This document shows positions 1-9,622 of a stretch of 64,000 nucleotides of DNA, piece after piece; the stretch's first letter is position 1, and every line of letters begins with the position of its first letter. The notes under the pieces are model-generated. The model had not been told where the DNA came from. It did not search any database and was given only the letters and a program-made list of their open reading frames with translations. This stretch comes from Rahnella aceris (GTDB lineage Bacteria; Pseudomonadota; Gammaproteobacteria; Enterobacterales; Enterobacteriaceae): the NCBI RefSeq assembly GCF_011684115.1, contig NZ_JAADJV010000006.1, positions 62,001-126,000 on the forward strand, in the 5' to 3' direction. The translations under genes were made by a program, and so were the position numbers.

Positions 1-713
1 GCCTGCGTCTGGTGGATCCGGGCAACATGGTCACCAGCAGTTCGACCACCGGCATCGTCACCATTACCCAGACTCAGCCGATTGCCGTGACCTTCAGCGT
101 GCCGCAAAGCAATTTGCAAACCCTGCTCAAAGCCCTGCGCGGCGGCAATCAGTTGCCAACCACGGCTTTTGACCAGAGCGGCAGCGAAGTGCTCGGACAG
201 GGTAAACTGCAATTTATCAGCAACGAAATTGACACCAGTACCGGCAGTATCAAGCTGAAAGCGTTGTTTGATAATGACGATGAAAAACTCTATCCGAATC
301 AGTTTGTGAATGCCCGTCTGCAGGTCGCGACGCTGAAAGATGCCACGGTGATCCCGGCGGCGGCATTGCAGCTGAGCAGCGACGGCGACTTTGTGTATGT
401 GGTGAAAGCCGACAGCACCATTGAGCGTCGCAGCGTGAAGTCCGGCCCGGATTTTGGTGATGACCAGGTGGCGATTTTGTCCGGTGTGAAGCCGGGCGAG
501 CAGGTGGTCACCACCGGTATTGACCGTCTGAACAACGGCACCAAAGTCGAGATTGTCACACCGAATTCCGGCGAGGCTGCAGCAGCAGGTGGCTCTTCCA
601 AAGAGCGTCAGCAGAGCGGCGGTGTGGATAAAGCCACCACCGGCGCGGATAAAACGGCCGTCGCGCCTGATGTACCCCCAACTACAGCCGGTAAAGACAG
701 CGGGTCTAAATGA
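1..713 (+). CDS. mdtA: MdtA, RND efflux periplasmic adaptor (5' truncated by window)
   Basis: Membrane-fusion (adaptor) subunit of the MdtABC multidrug pump, which links the inner-membrane MdtB/MdtC pump to an outer-membrane channel. The reading frame is open from base 3. The first visible residues (LRLVDPGNM) correspond to the beta-barrel/lipoyl boundary of MdtA, where E. coli has a very similar VDPGN stretch followed by an [15 protein letters not shown] segment, also seen here. The N-terminal signal peptide, coiled-coil hairpin and half of the lipoyl domain lie outside the window. The visible 236 residues end in a low-complexity Ala/Gly/Ser/Lys tail of about 45 residues, poorly conserved in the family. 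The stop codon overlaps the mdtB start (ATGA), implying translational coupling in an mdtABC operon. Confidence 0.93.
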   Translation, partial: LRLVDPGNMVTSSSTTGIVTITQTQPIAVTFSVPQSNLQTLLKALRGGNQLPTTAFDQSGSEVLGQGKLQFISNEIDTSTGSIKLKALFDNDDEKLYPNQFVNARLQVATLKDATVIPAAALQLSSDGDFVYVVKADSTIERRSVKSGPDFGDDQVAILSGVKPGEQVVTTGIDRLNNGTKVEIVTPNSGEAAAAGGSSKERQQSGGVDKATTGADKTAVAPDVPPTTAGKDSGSK

Positions 714-3700
714 ATCCTTCACGCCTCTTTATACTCCGGCCGGTCGCGACCATTCTGCTGATGGTCGCCGTGCTGTTGTCGGGGATTTTCGCCTACAACA
801 TGCTCTCGACCTCGGCGCTGCCGCAGGTCGATTACCCGACCATTCAGGTGACCACGCTGTATCCGGGCGCCAGTCCGGACGTGATGGCGTCGGGTATTAC
901 CGCGCCGCTTGAGCGTCAGCTCGGGCAGATGGCGGGGCTGAGCCAGATGTATTCCACCAGCGCCAGCGGCTCCTCCATTATTACGCTGAAATTCTCGCTG
1001 GATTTGTCCCTTGATGTGGCTGAGCAGGAAGTGCAGGCGGCGATCAATGCCGCTGACAGCCTGCTGCCCAGCGATTTACCCAATCCGCCGACTTACAAGA
1101 AGGTGAACCCGGCGGATGCCGCAGTGCTGACATTAGCCGCGACCTCTGAATCCCTGCCGCTGACCAAAGTGCAGGATCTGGTGAATACCCGCGTGGCGTT
1201 GAAACTGTCGCAGATTTCCGGCGTCGGTATGGTCACGCTGGCGGGCGGGCATCAGCCTGCGATCCGCGTGCAGGTGGATCCGCGCAAGCTGGCGGCGCAT
1301 AACCTCAGCATGGAAACCATCAACACGCTGATCGGCAACAGTAACGTCAACGGTTCCAAGGGGGGCTTTGACGGGCCGCATCACTCGATCACCATCGATG
1401 CCAATGACCAGCTACGCACCGCCGCTGAATACGGCAACCTGATTGTTAATTATGAAAACGGGGCGGCGCTGCGTTTGCGCGACGTCGCGACGCTCTCCGA
1501 AGCAGCGGAAAATCAGTACCTTTCTGCGTGGGCGAACAAACAACCGGCGATCATTATCAGCGTTCAGCGTCAGCCGGGCGCCAACGTGATTCAGGTGGTG
1601 GATGCCATCAAAGCACAACTGCCGAAATTGCAGGAAGCGCTGCCGGAGTCGGTCAAAATCAGCGTGATTTCTGACCGTACCCAGACTATCCGTGCCTCGA
1701 TCAGCGACGTTCAGTTTGAGCTGTTGCTGTCGATTGCGCTGGTGGTGATGGTCACCTTCCTGTTCCTGCGTAATGTCGCGGCGACGCTGATCCCAAGCGT
1801 GGCCGTGCCGCTCTCGCTGGTTGGCACCTTTGGTGTGATGTACCTGTGCGGTTTCAGTCTTAACAACCTCTCGCTGATGGCGCTGACCATCGCCACCGGT
1901 TTTGTTATCGATGACGCCATCGTGGTGGTCGAAAACATTTCACGACGCCTCGAAGAGGGCGAAACACCGATGCAGGCGGCGCTGAAAGGTTCGCAGCAGA
2001 TCGGATTCACCATTATTTCCCTGACCTTCTCGCTGATTGCGGTACTGATCCCGCTGCTGTTTATGGGCGATGTGGTCGGGCGTCTGTTCCGCGAATTCGC
2101 CATTACCCTGGCCGTGTCGATTCTGGTGTCGATGGTGGTGTCACTGACCCTGACACCGATGTTGTGCGCCTATTTGCTGCGTCACACACCGGAAGAAAAA
2201 CAGAGCAAGTTTTACCGTAAAGGCGGTGAGTTTTTTGACAAAATGATCGCCGGTTACGATCGTATGCTGGTCGTGGTACTGAACCATCAGAACCTCACGC
2301 TGCTGGTCGCTGCCGCGACGTTAGTGTTCACCGCGTTGCTGTACGTGATTGTGCCAAAAGGTTTCTTCCCGTCGCAGGATACCGGCATGATCCAGGGGAT
2401 CACCCAGGCCTCGCAGGATGTCTCCTTCAGCGAGATGGGGCGTCGTCAGCAATTACTGACTGCCGCTATCCTCAATGATCCGGATGTGGAAAGCGTTTCC
2501 TCTACCATCGGCGTGGACGGTAATAACACCAGTCTGAACAGCGGACGTTTGCAGATCAGCCTGAAGTCCTTTGATGAACGCAGCGAACGTGCACCGGCGA
2601 TCATTGAACGCCTGAAGCAGGAGACTGCAGGCGTGCCGGGCATTGAGCTTTATATGCAGGCTTCGCAGGATCTGACGGTGGACGATCAGGTCACGCCAAG
2701 CCAGTACCAGTTCACACTGGATGATGCCGACAGCGAAAATCTGGTGCAATGGACACCGAAGCTGATTGAGAAACTCAGTGCATTGCCGGAGTTCAGCGAA
2801 GTGGTCAGCAACCTGCAAAATCAGGGGCAGATCGCCTATGTGGAGCTCGATCGCGACGCCGCCGCACGCTACGGTATTACGGCGTCTGACGTCGATACCG
2901 CGCTGTACAACGCGTTCGGCCAGCGGCTGGTTTCCACCATCTTTACTCAGGCGAACCAGTACCGCGTCGTGCTGGAAGTGGCTCCGCAATTCCAGCAGTC
3001 ACCGGCTTCTTTTGACGATGTCTATCTGGCGACCAACAACAGCACCTCAACATCCGGCACGGTGGCGACCACCACCAGCACCACGTCTTCTTCGACATCG
3101 GACAGCGGCACCTCGACCACCACCACCAATGCCGGGGCGACCAATGGCATGGTCAAACTGACGTCGATTGCCAAAATCCACATGCGCACCGGCGCATTGT
3201 TGCAGGCGCGCCTCAATCAGTTCCCGGCGGTCACCGTCTCCTTTAACCTCAAAGACGGTTATTCGCTGGAGCAGGCGCAACAGGCGATCAAAACCACGGT
3301 GGCTGATATCGCCATGCCGGACAGCATCACTTTGCGCTATCAGGGTGCGGCGGCGTCATTTGAAAGTGCCACCGGCAACACGCTGTGGCTGATCCTCGCC
3401 GCACTGCTGACCATGTATGTCGTGCTCGGTATTCTGTACGAAAGCTTTATCCATCCGGTGACCATTCTTTCCACGCTGCCGTCGGCGGCGGTCGGTGCGT
3501 TGCTGTCGCTGATCTTTGCCGGTACGGAATTCAGTCTGATCGCACTGATCGGGGTGATCCTGTTGATCGGCATCGTGAAAAAGAACGCCATTATGATGAT
3601 CGACTTTGCACTGGATGCGGAAAACAAACAGGGATTATCGCCGCGTGAGGCGATTCACCAGGCGTGTTTACTGCGTTTTCGTCCGATCATGATGACCACT

Positions 3701-3910
3701 ATGGCCGCGCTGCTCGGGGCGTTGCCGCTGATGCTGGCGAGCGGATCCGGCGCGGAACTGCGTCAGCCGCTGGGACTGGTGATCGTCGGCGGTCTGATCT
3801 TCAGTCAGGTTCTGACGTTGTTCTCCACGCCGGTGATCTACCTGATGTTTGACCGGCTTTCTCACCGCCTTAATCCACGTCACCGGCGTGCAGCGAAGCA
3901 GGCGGAATAA
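710..3910 (+). CDS. mdtB: MdtB, RND multidrug efflux pump subunit
   Basis: Proton-driven inner-membrane transporter that works with MdtC as a heterotrimer in the MdtABC pump. The 1066 residues show the RND plan: one TM helix at the N terminus, a large periplasmic loop, the TM2-6 bundle with the proton-relay DD pair ([12 protein letters not shown], about residues 400-410), a second periplasmic loop and a C-terminal TM bundle with the [14 protein letters not shown] motif. It is about 25 residues longer than E. coli MdtB as I remember it. The surplus lies in a Ser/Thr/Gly-rich stretch at about residues 776-815 (bases 3035-3155) in the second periplasmic loop, where homologues have a short turn before the SIAKI segment. 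ATG overlaps the mdtA stop; the stop codon abuts mdtC directly. Confidence 0.95.
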   Translation: MNPSRLFILRPVATILLMVAVLLSGIFAYNMLSTSALPQVDYPTIQVTTLYPGASPDVMASGITAPLERQLGQMAGLSQMYSTSASGSSIITLKFSLDLSLDVAEQEVQAAINAADSLLPSDLPNPPTYKKVNPADAAVLTLAATSESLPLTKVQDLVNTRVALKLSQISGVGMVTLAGGHQPAIRVQVDPRKLAAHNLSMETINTLIGNSNVNGSKGGFDGPHHSITIDANDQLRTAAEYGNLIVNYENGAALRLRDVATLSEAAENQYLSAWANKQPAIIISVQRQPGANVIQVVDAIKAQLPKLQEALPESVKISVISDRTQTIRASISDVQFELLLSIALVVMVTFLFLRNVAATLIPSVAVPLSLVGTFGVMYLCGFSLNNLSLMALTIATGFVIDDAIVVVENISRRLEEGETPMQAALKGSQQIGFTIISLTFSLIAVLIPLLFMGDVVGRLFREFAITLAVSILVSMVVSLTLTPMLCAYLLRHTPEEKQSKFYRKGGEFFDKMIAGYDRMLVVVLNHQNLTLLVAAATLVFTALLYVIVPKGFFPSQDTGMIQGITQASQDVSFSEMGRRQQLLTAAILNDPDVESVSSTIGVDGNNTSLNSGRLQISLKSFDERSERAPAIIERLKQETAGVPGIELYMQASQDLTVDDQVTPSQYQFTLDDADSENLVQWTPKLIEKLSALPEFSEVVSNLQNQGQIAYVELDRDAAARYGITASDVDTALYNAFGQRLVSTIFTQANQYRVVLEVAPQFQQSPASFDDVYLATNNSTSTSGTVATTTSTTSSSTSDSGTSTTTTNAGATNGMVKLTSIAKIHMRTGALLQARLNQFPAVTVSFNLKDGYSLEQAQQAIKTTVADIAMPDSITLRYQGAAASFESATGNTLWLILAALLTMYVVLGILYESFIHPVTILSTLPSAAVGALLSLIFAGTEFSLIALIGVILLIGIVKKNAIMMIDFALDAENKQGLSPREAIHQACLLRFRPIMMTTMAALLGALPLMLASGSGAELRQPLGLVIVGGLIFSQVLTLFSTPVIYLMFDRLSHRLNPRHRRAAKQAE

Positions 3911-6900
3911 ATGAACATTTCGCGTTTCTTCATCTTCCGCCCGGTCGCGACATTGCTGCTGACCATGGCGATACTCCTGCTGGGTTTGCTCGGGTATCGC
4001 CTGCTGCCGGTGGCACCGCTGCCGCAGGTCGATTTCCCGACCATTCTGGTCAGTGCCAGTCTGCCGGGTGCCAGCCCTGAAACCATGGCGGCGACGGTGG
4101 CGACGCCGCTGGAAAGGGCGCTCGGGCAAATCGCCGGTGTGACGGAAATGACCTCGCGCAGTTCGCAGAGTTCGACCAGTGTCATTTTGCAATTCGATCT
4201 CGATCGCGACATCAACGGCGCGGCGCGTGACGTTCAGGCGGCGATTAACGCCTCCCGTGCGTTACTGCCCAGCAGCATGCCGTCGCTGCCGACCTACCGC
4301 AAAGCCAACCCGTCGGATGCGCCGATCATCATGCTGGCGCTGACCTCGGCCACGCGCAGTAAAGGTGAGTTGTACGATATTGCCTCGAGCCAGTTGCAAC
4401 AGAAAATCGCACAGGTTAACGGCGTCGGGCAGGTTTCTCTGGTGGGGTCCGCGCTGCCGGGTGTGCGTATTGATTTACGCCCTGAAGCCGTCACCTCTTA
4501 CGGGATTTCCCTCGACACCATTCGTGCTGCGATTGCCGACAGCACCAGCAACCTGCCGAAAGGCTTACTGCAAGGGTCGGATCAGTCGTGGATGATTGAA
4601 GGCAACGGCCAGCAAAGTACCGCCGCGCAGTACAAAACGCTGATTGTCACCTACATCAACGGTTCGGCCATCCGCCTCAGCGATATCGCCAATGTGTATG
4701 ATTCCGTCGAAGACAAATACAACGTCGGGTATTACAACAGCACGCCGTCGGTGATGATTGGTGTAACGCGCCAGGCTGGCGCGAACATGCTGGAAACCAT
4801 TCAGGCGATCAAAGCCGCGCTGCCGCTGATGAAAGAAAGTCTGCCGGGCGATGTGCAACTGAACCTGGCTCTGGATCGTTCGCCTAACGTTTCCGCCTCC
4901 CTGCGTGATACGGAAATGACCCTGATGGAAGCCACGCTGCTGGTGATCGCGGTGGTCTTTGTGTTCCTGCGTAACTGGAATGCTGTGCTGATCCCCGCCG
5001 TGGCGCTACCGGTGTCACTGATCGGGACCTGCGCGGTGATGTATCTGCTTGGCTACAGTCTGGATAACCTCTCGATGATGGCGCTGATCATCTCCACCGG
5101 TTTCGTGGTCGATGATGCCATTGTGGTGCTGGAGAACATTACGCGGCATATCGAAGAGGGAATGGGACCGGTGCGGGCGGCGCTGAAAGGCGCACAGGAA
5201 GTCAGCTTCACCGTGCTGTCGATGACGCTGTCGCTGATCGCGGTTTTCATTCCGATCCTGCTGATGGGCAGTATCGTCGGGCGTCTGTTCCGCGAATTTG
5301 CGGTGACGCTGAGTGTCTCGCTGATCATCTCGATGCTGGTGTCACTGAGCCTCACGCCGATGCTGTGCGCACGTTTCCTCAAACGTAAACCGCCGGTGGA
5401 AAAACGTCAGCCACGTATTTACCGCATGATCGAACGCGGGCTGAATAAACTGCTGGCGGCGTATTCGGCGGCGCTCGGCTGGGTGATGCGTCATCAGCTG
5501 ATCACGCTGATCGGGTTGTTCCTCACCGTGATCCTCAATTTCTATCTTTATACCGTGGTGGAAAAAGGTTTCTTCCCGGATCAGGACACCGGCATGCTGA
5601 TGGGCATGTTGCGTGCGGATCAGAACACGTCGTTTCAGTCGATCCAGCCGCAGGTGCTGAAATACAGCAAGATCATTCAGGACGATCCGGCGGTAGAAGC
5701 GGTGATGAGTTCGGCGGGCAGCGGCGGCTTTGGTTCACGTAATACCGCCACGTTCTTCGTGCGTCTGAAAGATTTCGACAAACGTACCGCGACCGCCAAT
5801 CAGGTGGCTAACCGTCTGATGATGGCGACCGGCAAGGAGCCGGGTGCGCAGTTGTTCCTGATGGCGGCGCAGGATCTGCATATCGGCGGGCGCAGCGCCA
5901 ACGCGCAGTATCAGTACAGTCTGCAATCTGACGATCTTTCGGTGTTGCGGGAATGGGCACCGAAGGTGCAGAAAGCGCTGGCGAAACTGCCGCAACTGAC
6001 CGGTGTGGATTCCGATGCACAAACCGGCGGTCAGGAGGTCATGCTCAATATCGACCGGGATCGTGCCACGCAACTGGGCGTGAACGTGAAGATGATTGAC
6101 ACGTTGCTCAACAATTCTTTCAGCCAGCGGCAGGTTGCCACGATCTATAAAACGCTGAACCAGTATCACGTGGTCATGAACCTGACGTCTGACTACACCA
6201 GCAATCCGGATGTGCTGCATCAGCTGTATGTCGTGACCGATTCTGGTAATCAGGTGCCGTTGTCGGCGTTTGCCACCTTCAGCGGCGCCAACGCACCGCT
6301 GTCGGTGTCCCATCAGGGGCAGACGGCGACCACGACTATCGCGTTCAACCTCGCCGACGGCTATGCGCTGGAAGATGCGCAGGCTGCGCTGAAAACCGCC
6401 ATGGCACAAATCGGCTTGCCGGATACCGTTCATGGCAGTTATGCGGGGACGGCGCAGGCGTTTGAAGCGCTGGCCAGTTCCATGCCGTGGCTGATCCTGG
6501 CCGCGCTGGCGGCGGTATATATCGTGCTCGGCGTGTTGTACGAAAGTTATATTCATCCGCTGACCATTCTTTCCACGCTGCCTTCCGCCGGGCTGGGGGC
6601 GCTGTTGCTGATGCTGATGACCAATACGCAACTGACAGTGATCGCGCTGATCGGGATCCTGCTGCTGATCGGCATCGTCAAAAAGAATGCGATCATGATG
6701 ATCGACTTCGCGCTCGACGCCGAACGGCGGCTTGGTCTGACGCCGCAACAGGCGATCACCCAGGCCTGTCTGATGCGATTCCGTCCGATCCTGATGACCA
6801 CGCTGGCGGCGTTCTTTGGTGCCCTGCCTCTGGCGATGGGCAGCGGGGGGGACGCGGATCTGCGCAGTCCGCTGGGTCTGGCAATTGCCGGCGGGCTGGC

Positions 6901-7036
6901 GCTGAGCCAGATCCTGACGTTATTCACCACGCCGGTGGTTTACCTGTATATGGATCGCACCAGCCGCGCGACGCATCGTCTGTGGCAACGTCTGCGTCCT
7001 CACGCGACGCCGCCGGAGGCCAGTTCTCATGACTGA
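3911..7036 (+). CDS. mdtC: MdtC, RND multidrug efflux pump subunit
   Basis: Second RND transporter of the MdtABC pump. It has 1041 residues with the family topology and the conserved FVVDDAIVVLEN proton-relay helix and the [14 protein letters not shown] motif near the C terminus. The start ATG follows the mdtB TAA with no gap, and its own 3' end overlaps the next gene by 8 bases, so mdtA-mdtB-mdtC and the outer-membrane factor form one tightly packed operon. MdtC lacks the Ser/Thr-rich insertion present in MdtB at the equivalent position. In E. coli the next genes would be mdtD and baeSR; here an outer-membrane factor takes that place. Confidence 0.95.
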   Translation: MNISRFFIFRPVATLLLTMAILLLGLLGYRLLPVAPLPQVDFPTILVSASLPGASPETMAATVATPLERALGQIAGVTEMTSRSSQSSTSVILQFDLDRDINGAARDVQAAINASRALLPSSMPSLPTYRKANPSDAPIIMLALTSATRSKGELYDIASSQLQQKIAQVNGVGQVSLVGSALPGVRIDLRPEAVTSYGISLDTIRAAIADSTSNLPKGLLQGSDQSWMIEGNGQQSTAAQYKTLIVTYINGSAIRLSDIANVYDSVEDKYNVGYYNSTPSVMIGVTRQAGANMLETIQAIKAALPLMKESLPGDVQLNLALDRSPNVSASLRDTEMTLMEATLLVIAVVFVFLRNWNAVLIPAVALPVSLIGTCAVMYLLGYSLDNLSMMALIISTGFVVDDAIVVLENITRHIEEGMGPVRAALKGAQEVSFTVLSMTLSLIAVFIPILLMGSIVGRLFREFAVTLSVSLIISMLVSLSLTPMLCARFLKRKPPVEKRQPRIYRMIERGLNKLLAAYSAALGWVMRHQLITLIGLFLTVILNFYLYTVVEKGFFPDQDTGMLMGMLRADQNTSFQSIQPQVLKYSKIIQDDPAVEAVMSSAGSGGFGSRNTATFFVRLKDFDKRTATANQVANRLMMATGKEPGAQLFLMAAQDLHIGGRSANAQYQYSLQSDDLSVLREWAPKVQKALAKLPQLTGVDSDAQTGGQEVMLNIDRDRATQLGVNVKMIDTLLNNSFSQRQVATIYKTLNQYHVVMNLTSDYTSNPDVLHQLYVVTDSGNQVPLSAFATFSGANAPLSVSHQGQTATTTIAFNLADGYALEDAQAALKTAMAQIGLPDTVHGSYAGTAQAFEALASSMPWLILAALAAVYIVLGVLYESYIHPLTILSTLPSAGLGALLLMLMTNTQLTVIALIGILLLIGIVKKNAIMMIDFALDAERRLGLTPQQAITQACLMRFRPILMTTLAAFFGALPLAMGSGGDADLRSPLGLAIAGGLALSQILTLFTTPVVYLYMDRTSRATHRLWQRLRPHATPPEASSHD

Positions 7037-8477
7037 TCACACTGAAACTCATTACCCTGAAGCGAATCTGATGACTCTGCAAAAAACACGTTCAATGGTG
7101 TTCCGTCTTGCTCCGCTGGCGCTGGCCTTACTGGTCAGCGCCTGTGCCGTCGGTCCTGATTACAAACGGCCGGATGTGGCTATGCCAACGGCATTTAAAG
7201 AAGCCAAAGGCTGGACGGCCGCGATCCCGAAAGATAATCAGGCCAAAGGCGACTGGTGGGCGGTGTATCAGGATCCTGAGCTGTCGTCCCTGCTGACACA
7301 GGTGCAGATTTCCAACCAGAACGTTGCCCAGTACGCCGCGCAATACCGCGAAGCCCAGGCACTGGTGACGCAGGCGCGTTCTGATTTGTATCCTTCCGTG
7401 GATGCCACCGTCGGCAGCACGCGCAGTGGCACCTCAACCTCCACCAGCAACAGCCAGTCCGCACAATTGAGTGCAAGCTGGGAACTGGACTTGTGGGGCA
7501 AACTGCGCCGCACGGCGGAAGAACAGGATGCCAGCGCGCAGGCCAGCAAGGCCGATCTGGCCGATGCGACGCTCAGCGCGCAATCCGAACTGGCGCAGGA
7601 TTATTTCCAGTTGCGGGTGATGGATCAGCAAATCGCGTTGTATAAGCAAAGTATTGACGCCTATCAGCGTTATCTGACCGTGATTGAGAACCAGTATGCC
7701 GGTGGCAGTACCTCGCGTGGCACACTGGCGCAGGCACAGACTCAGCTGGAAAGTACCAAAGCGTCGGCGCTGGATTTGCAATGGCAGCGCGCCCAGCTTG
7801 AGCACGCTATCGCCGTACTGATCGGCAAACCACCGGCCCAGTTCAGCCTCGCCGCCCGCGACGTAAAACTGAACCTGCCTGCGATGCCGGATGCGATTCC
7901 GTCGCAACTGCTGCAGCGTCGTCCTGATATCGCCGCTGCTGAGCGCACCATGGCCTCTGCCAATGCGGCAGTCGGTGTCGCCACTGCCGCGTATTATCCC
8001 GATCTGACCTTAAGTGCCAGCGGCGGTTTTGCCAGCTCGGCCTTCCATAACCTGTTCTCGTTGCCAAACCGCGTCTGGTCTTTAGGCCCGGAACTCAGCC
8101 AGACGGTACTGGATTTCGGTTCCACCCGTGGCAAAGTGGTACAAGCCGAAGCCGCGTATGACGCCGACGTCGCCAGTTATCGCCAGAGCGTGTTAACCGC
8201 GATGCAGGAAGTGGAAGATTATCTGGTTGAACTGCACACGCTGGACAGCGAACTGGTCGCCCGTCAGAACGCCGCCGATTCCGCCAAAGAATCCGCCCGC
8301 GTGACCTACAACCAGTATCAGGCGGGGATGATCGACTATCTCGACGTCGCGACTACCGAAAACACCAGCCTGACGCAACAGCAAAGCGTCCTGTCACTGC
8401 TCAGCACCCAGATGGTCACCAGCGTTAAGCTGATCGCCGCGCTGGGCGGGGGATGGAACGGGGATGTGGGTAAGTAA
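7029..8477 (+). CDS. NodT/OprM-family outer-membrane efflux lipoprotein of the mdtABC operon
   Basis: Outer-membrane channel predicted to complete the tripartite MdtABC pump. The N terminus carries a lipoprotein signal (hydrophobic run LAPLALALL, then the lipobox VSAC), so mature protein starts at the lipidated Cys. The body contains two outer-membrane efflux repeats (about residues 75-265 and 290-475), with typical segments such as SWELDLWGKLRR, LLQRRPDIAAAE and the C-terminal LGGGWNGD. The first ATG (7029) has a GGAGG about 9 bases upstream within mdtC; ATG 7071 or 7095 would give a more normal-length signal peptide, so the start is uncertain. E. coli MdtABC relies on TolC instead, so an operon-encoded channel is a difference. 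A hairpin follows the stop. Confidence 0.88.
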   Translation: MTDHTETHYPEANLMTLQKTRSMVFRLAPLALALLVSACAVGPDYKRPDVAMPTAFKEAKGWTAAIPKDNQAKGDWWAVYQDPELSSLLTQVQISNQNVAQYAAQYREAQALVTQARSDLYPSVDATVGSTRSGTSTSTSNSQSAQLSASWELDLWGKLRRTAEEQDASAQASKADLADATLSAQSELAQDYFQLRVMDQQIALYKQSIDAYQRYLTVIENQYAGGSTSRGTLAQAQTQLESTKASALDLQWQRAQLEHAIAVLIGKPPAQFSLAARDVKLNLPAMPDAIPSQLLQRRPDIAAAERTMASANAAVGVATAAYYPDLTLSASGGFASSAFHNLFSLPNRVWSLGPELSQTVLDFGSTRGKVVQAEAAYDADVASYRQSVLTAMQEVEDYLVELHTLDSELVARQNAADSAKESARVTYNQYQAGMIDYLDVATTENTSLTQQQSVLSLLSTQMVTSVKLIAALGGGWNGDVGK

Positions 8478-8490
8478 GAGAGTTTGAATG

Positions 8491-8512
8491 AAAGGGCTGG
8501 AAACAGCCCTTT
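8491..8512 (+). terminator. Hairpin terminator after the mdtABC-OMF operon
   Basis: Perfect 9-bp stem AAAGGGCTG / CAGCCCTTT with a GAAA tetraloop, 13 bases after the stop codon. The U-tract is only the TTT of the stem itself, so termination may be moderate. Confidence 0.7.
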
Positions 8513-8534
8513 CAGCGGGGTGCCAGAAGGACAG

Positions 8535-8687
8535 TTACACCATATATTCCGCGCTGGATTGACCGGGAGATGTCTCGATAGTTATTTGCCAGCGGTCGAT
8601 GTTGATCTGATCATAATCGGGAAGCTGACGCAGCTCTTCGGGGGCTTTTACGCTGATGGCGAAACCAAAATCGACCTTCTCACTCAT
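8535..8687 (-). CDS. Small hypothetical protein (50 aa)
   Basis: Short minus-strand frame starting MSEKVDFGFAISVKAPEELR and ending SSAEYMV. The start ATG overlaps the stop of the upstream AbiEi-like remnant (TAATG), and an AAGGAAG ribosome-binding sequence lies 5-7 bases before it, which supports real translation. The protein is acidic and has no membrane segment. I do not recognise the family. In intact AbiE loci the gene overlapping the antitoxin stop would be the AbiEii nucleotidyltransferase toxin; this protein is far too short to be that and shows no nucleotidyltransferase motif, so it may be a separate small gene or the head of a lost one. Confidence 0.45.
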   Translation of the reverse strand: MSEKVDFGFAISVKAPEELRQLPDYDQINIDRWQITIETSPGQSSAEYMV

Positions 8688-8988
8688 TATTCTTCCTTAA
8701 GATCCATCAGATGAGTATTCCTGCCAACACGGCGCAAATCCCTGATTACCGTGGAGGGTATCGCTTGTTTCAGTGGTGATGGCGTTTCGACGGTTGCATC
8801 GAGAATATCCAAAATGCTGCGGTGAGTATGCGTCAGTTCGATAGTGCCCCAGGGCGTCGGGTCGTCATGAAGGCCAGTCGGTCGACCAGTATCTGCGAAA
8901 TGATGCCATATGCCGATAATGCAGATTCCAGACTGACGTAGTTGTATTCCCCGATGTCAATGCATGCGCGGGATCCTCAGGGAATATT
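8687..8988 (-). pseudogene. Decayed AbiEi-like (type IV toxin-antitoxin) antitoxin gene
   Basis: Reading the minus strand, coding-like protein is spread over two frames. One frame (about 8978-8850) reads CIDIGEYNYVSLESALSAYG and on to RLAFMTT before hitting a stop. A frame one base off then reads PWGTIELTHTHRSILDILDA and continues to a proper end (VGRNTHLMDLKEE, stop at 8689-8687). The YVSLESALS and GTIELTHT segments match what I know of AbiEi-family antitoxin domains. No start codon opens the second segment, and a second frame change seems to lie near 8970, so the gene is broken by at least one and probably two small indels and has lost its N terminus. The AbiEi assignment is from motif memory, hence moderate confidence. 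Confidence 0.5.
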
Positions 8989-9006
8989 TTCTACAGATCA
9001 CGCAAC

Positions 9007-9047
9007 AAAAACGCCGACTTCTGCCAGCGTTTCCTTTTACTCAAAAA
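9007..9047. repeat. Partial duplicate of the OMF terminator region at 10907-10947
   Basis: The segment aaaaacgccgactt...gcgtttcc...tcaaaaa is nearly repeated at 10907-10947, where it forms the terminator and the last codons' flank of the minus-strand outer-membrane factor gene. Both copies are in the same orientation and bracket the accessory island 9.05-10.9 kb. The copy at 9007 has a less perfect stem (C to T and G to A changes) and looks degraded. Confidence 0.55.
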
Positions 9048-9184
9048 ATCTTCACAGCCAATAATGAATAATTAGCAGGTGTGACGGCGGGCGAAAATGC
9101 GTGAATATTAAAATATTGGAATGATGGCCGCAGGAATGGTGTGGGAAAAATATTATCGCCGCATTAGCAGATACGCTCAGTACG

Positions 9185-9225
9185 GCTCCTCCCCCTGCGA
9201 AGGGGGAGGTTGGGTGGGGGTATTA
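9185..9225 (+). repeat. G-rich palindromic repeat, copy 1 (forward)
   Basis: Stem CCTCCCCCT (9188-9196) / AGGGGGAGG (9201-9209) with tetraloop GCGA, then TTGGGTGGGGG and TATTA. This copy is upstream of the DUF559 gene with the palindrome on the outer side. Confidence 0.85.
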
Positions 9226-9244
9226 AAGACAACCCGGTGGTGGC

Positions 9245-9613
9245 ATGTTCAACGATTCAAAACAGAAAGAATTACGCAAGGATCTGCGGGGAAATCTTAC
9301 TTATCCAGAGTTTGTTTTATGGCAGGCGGTCCGGTGTAAAGCGCTGGGTGTTAAATTTCGCCGTCAGCATGGGATTGGGCGCTATATCGTGGATTTTTAC
9401 GCCGGTGAGGTGAGGCTGGTGGTTGAGCTGGATGGTGAAAGTCATTTCAGTGAGGAAGGAATGGCGGCGGATAAAATCAGAACTGACTTTCTGTGTGATT
9501 CAGGAATGAAAGTTATCCGGTTTACGAATCTTCAGGTTATGCAGGAATTACCTGAAGTTCTTGAGCATTTGCGATGCGAAATTGTACGACGGAAGACAAT
9601 GTTAACCTTCTGA
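9245..9613 (+). CDS. DUF559 domain protein, endonuclease-like fold
   Basis: A 122-residue protein of the DUF559 family, which is related to very-short-patch-repair (Vsr) and other restriction-like endonucleases. Visible hallmarks are the N-terminal LRGNLTYPEFVLWQAVR region, then KFRRQHGIGRYIVDFY, the core VVELDGESHF (candidate catalytic acidic residues Asp in IVDFY and Glu/Asp in VELDGE), and KVIRFTNLQVM with a late beta-strand. The ATG at 9245 is about 20 bases after the left repeat; no strong ribosome-binding site is evident. It stands alone between inverted palindromic repeats. The natural substrate of DUF559 proteins is not established to my knowledge; action at the flanking palindromes is only a hypothesis. 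Confidence 0.85.
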   Translation: MFNDSKQKELRKDLRGNLTYPEFVLWQAVRCKALGVKFRRQHGIGRYIVDFYAGEVRLVVELDGESHFSEEGMAADKIRTDFLCDSGMKVIRFTNLQVMQELPEVLEHLRCEIVRRKTMLTF

Positions 9614-9622
9614 TTTTATTTG

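Noticed and set aside
5735..6748. Long 337-residue minus-strand ORF inside mdtC
   Set aside because: Shadow frame of a GC-biased gene; His/Arg/Gln-rich translation with no domain. The same holds for antisense frames in the BisC-like gene (34981-35931), ptsP (44127-44924) and the AcrB-type gene.
8484..8714. Plus-strand 76-residue ORF after the channel gene
   Set aside because: It runs across a terminator and antisense to the 50-residue minus-strand ORF, which has a proper ribosome-binding site and stop-start overlap with the AbiEi-like remnant.
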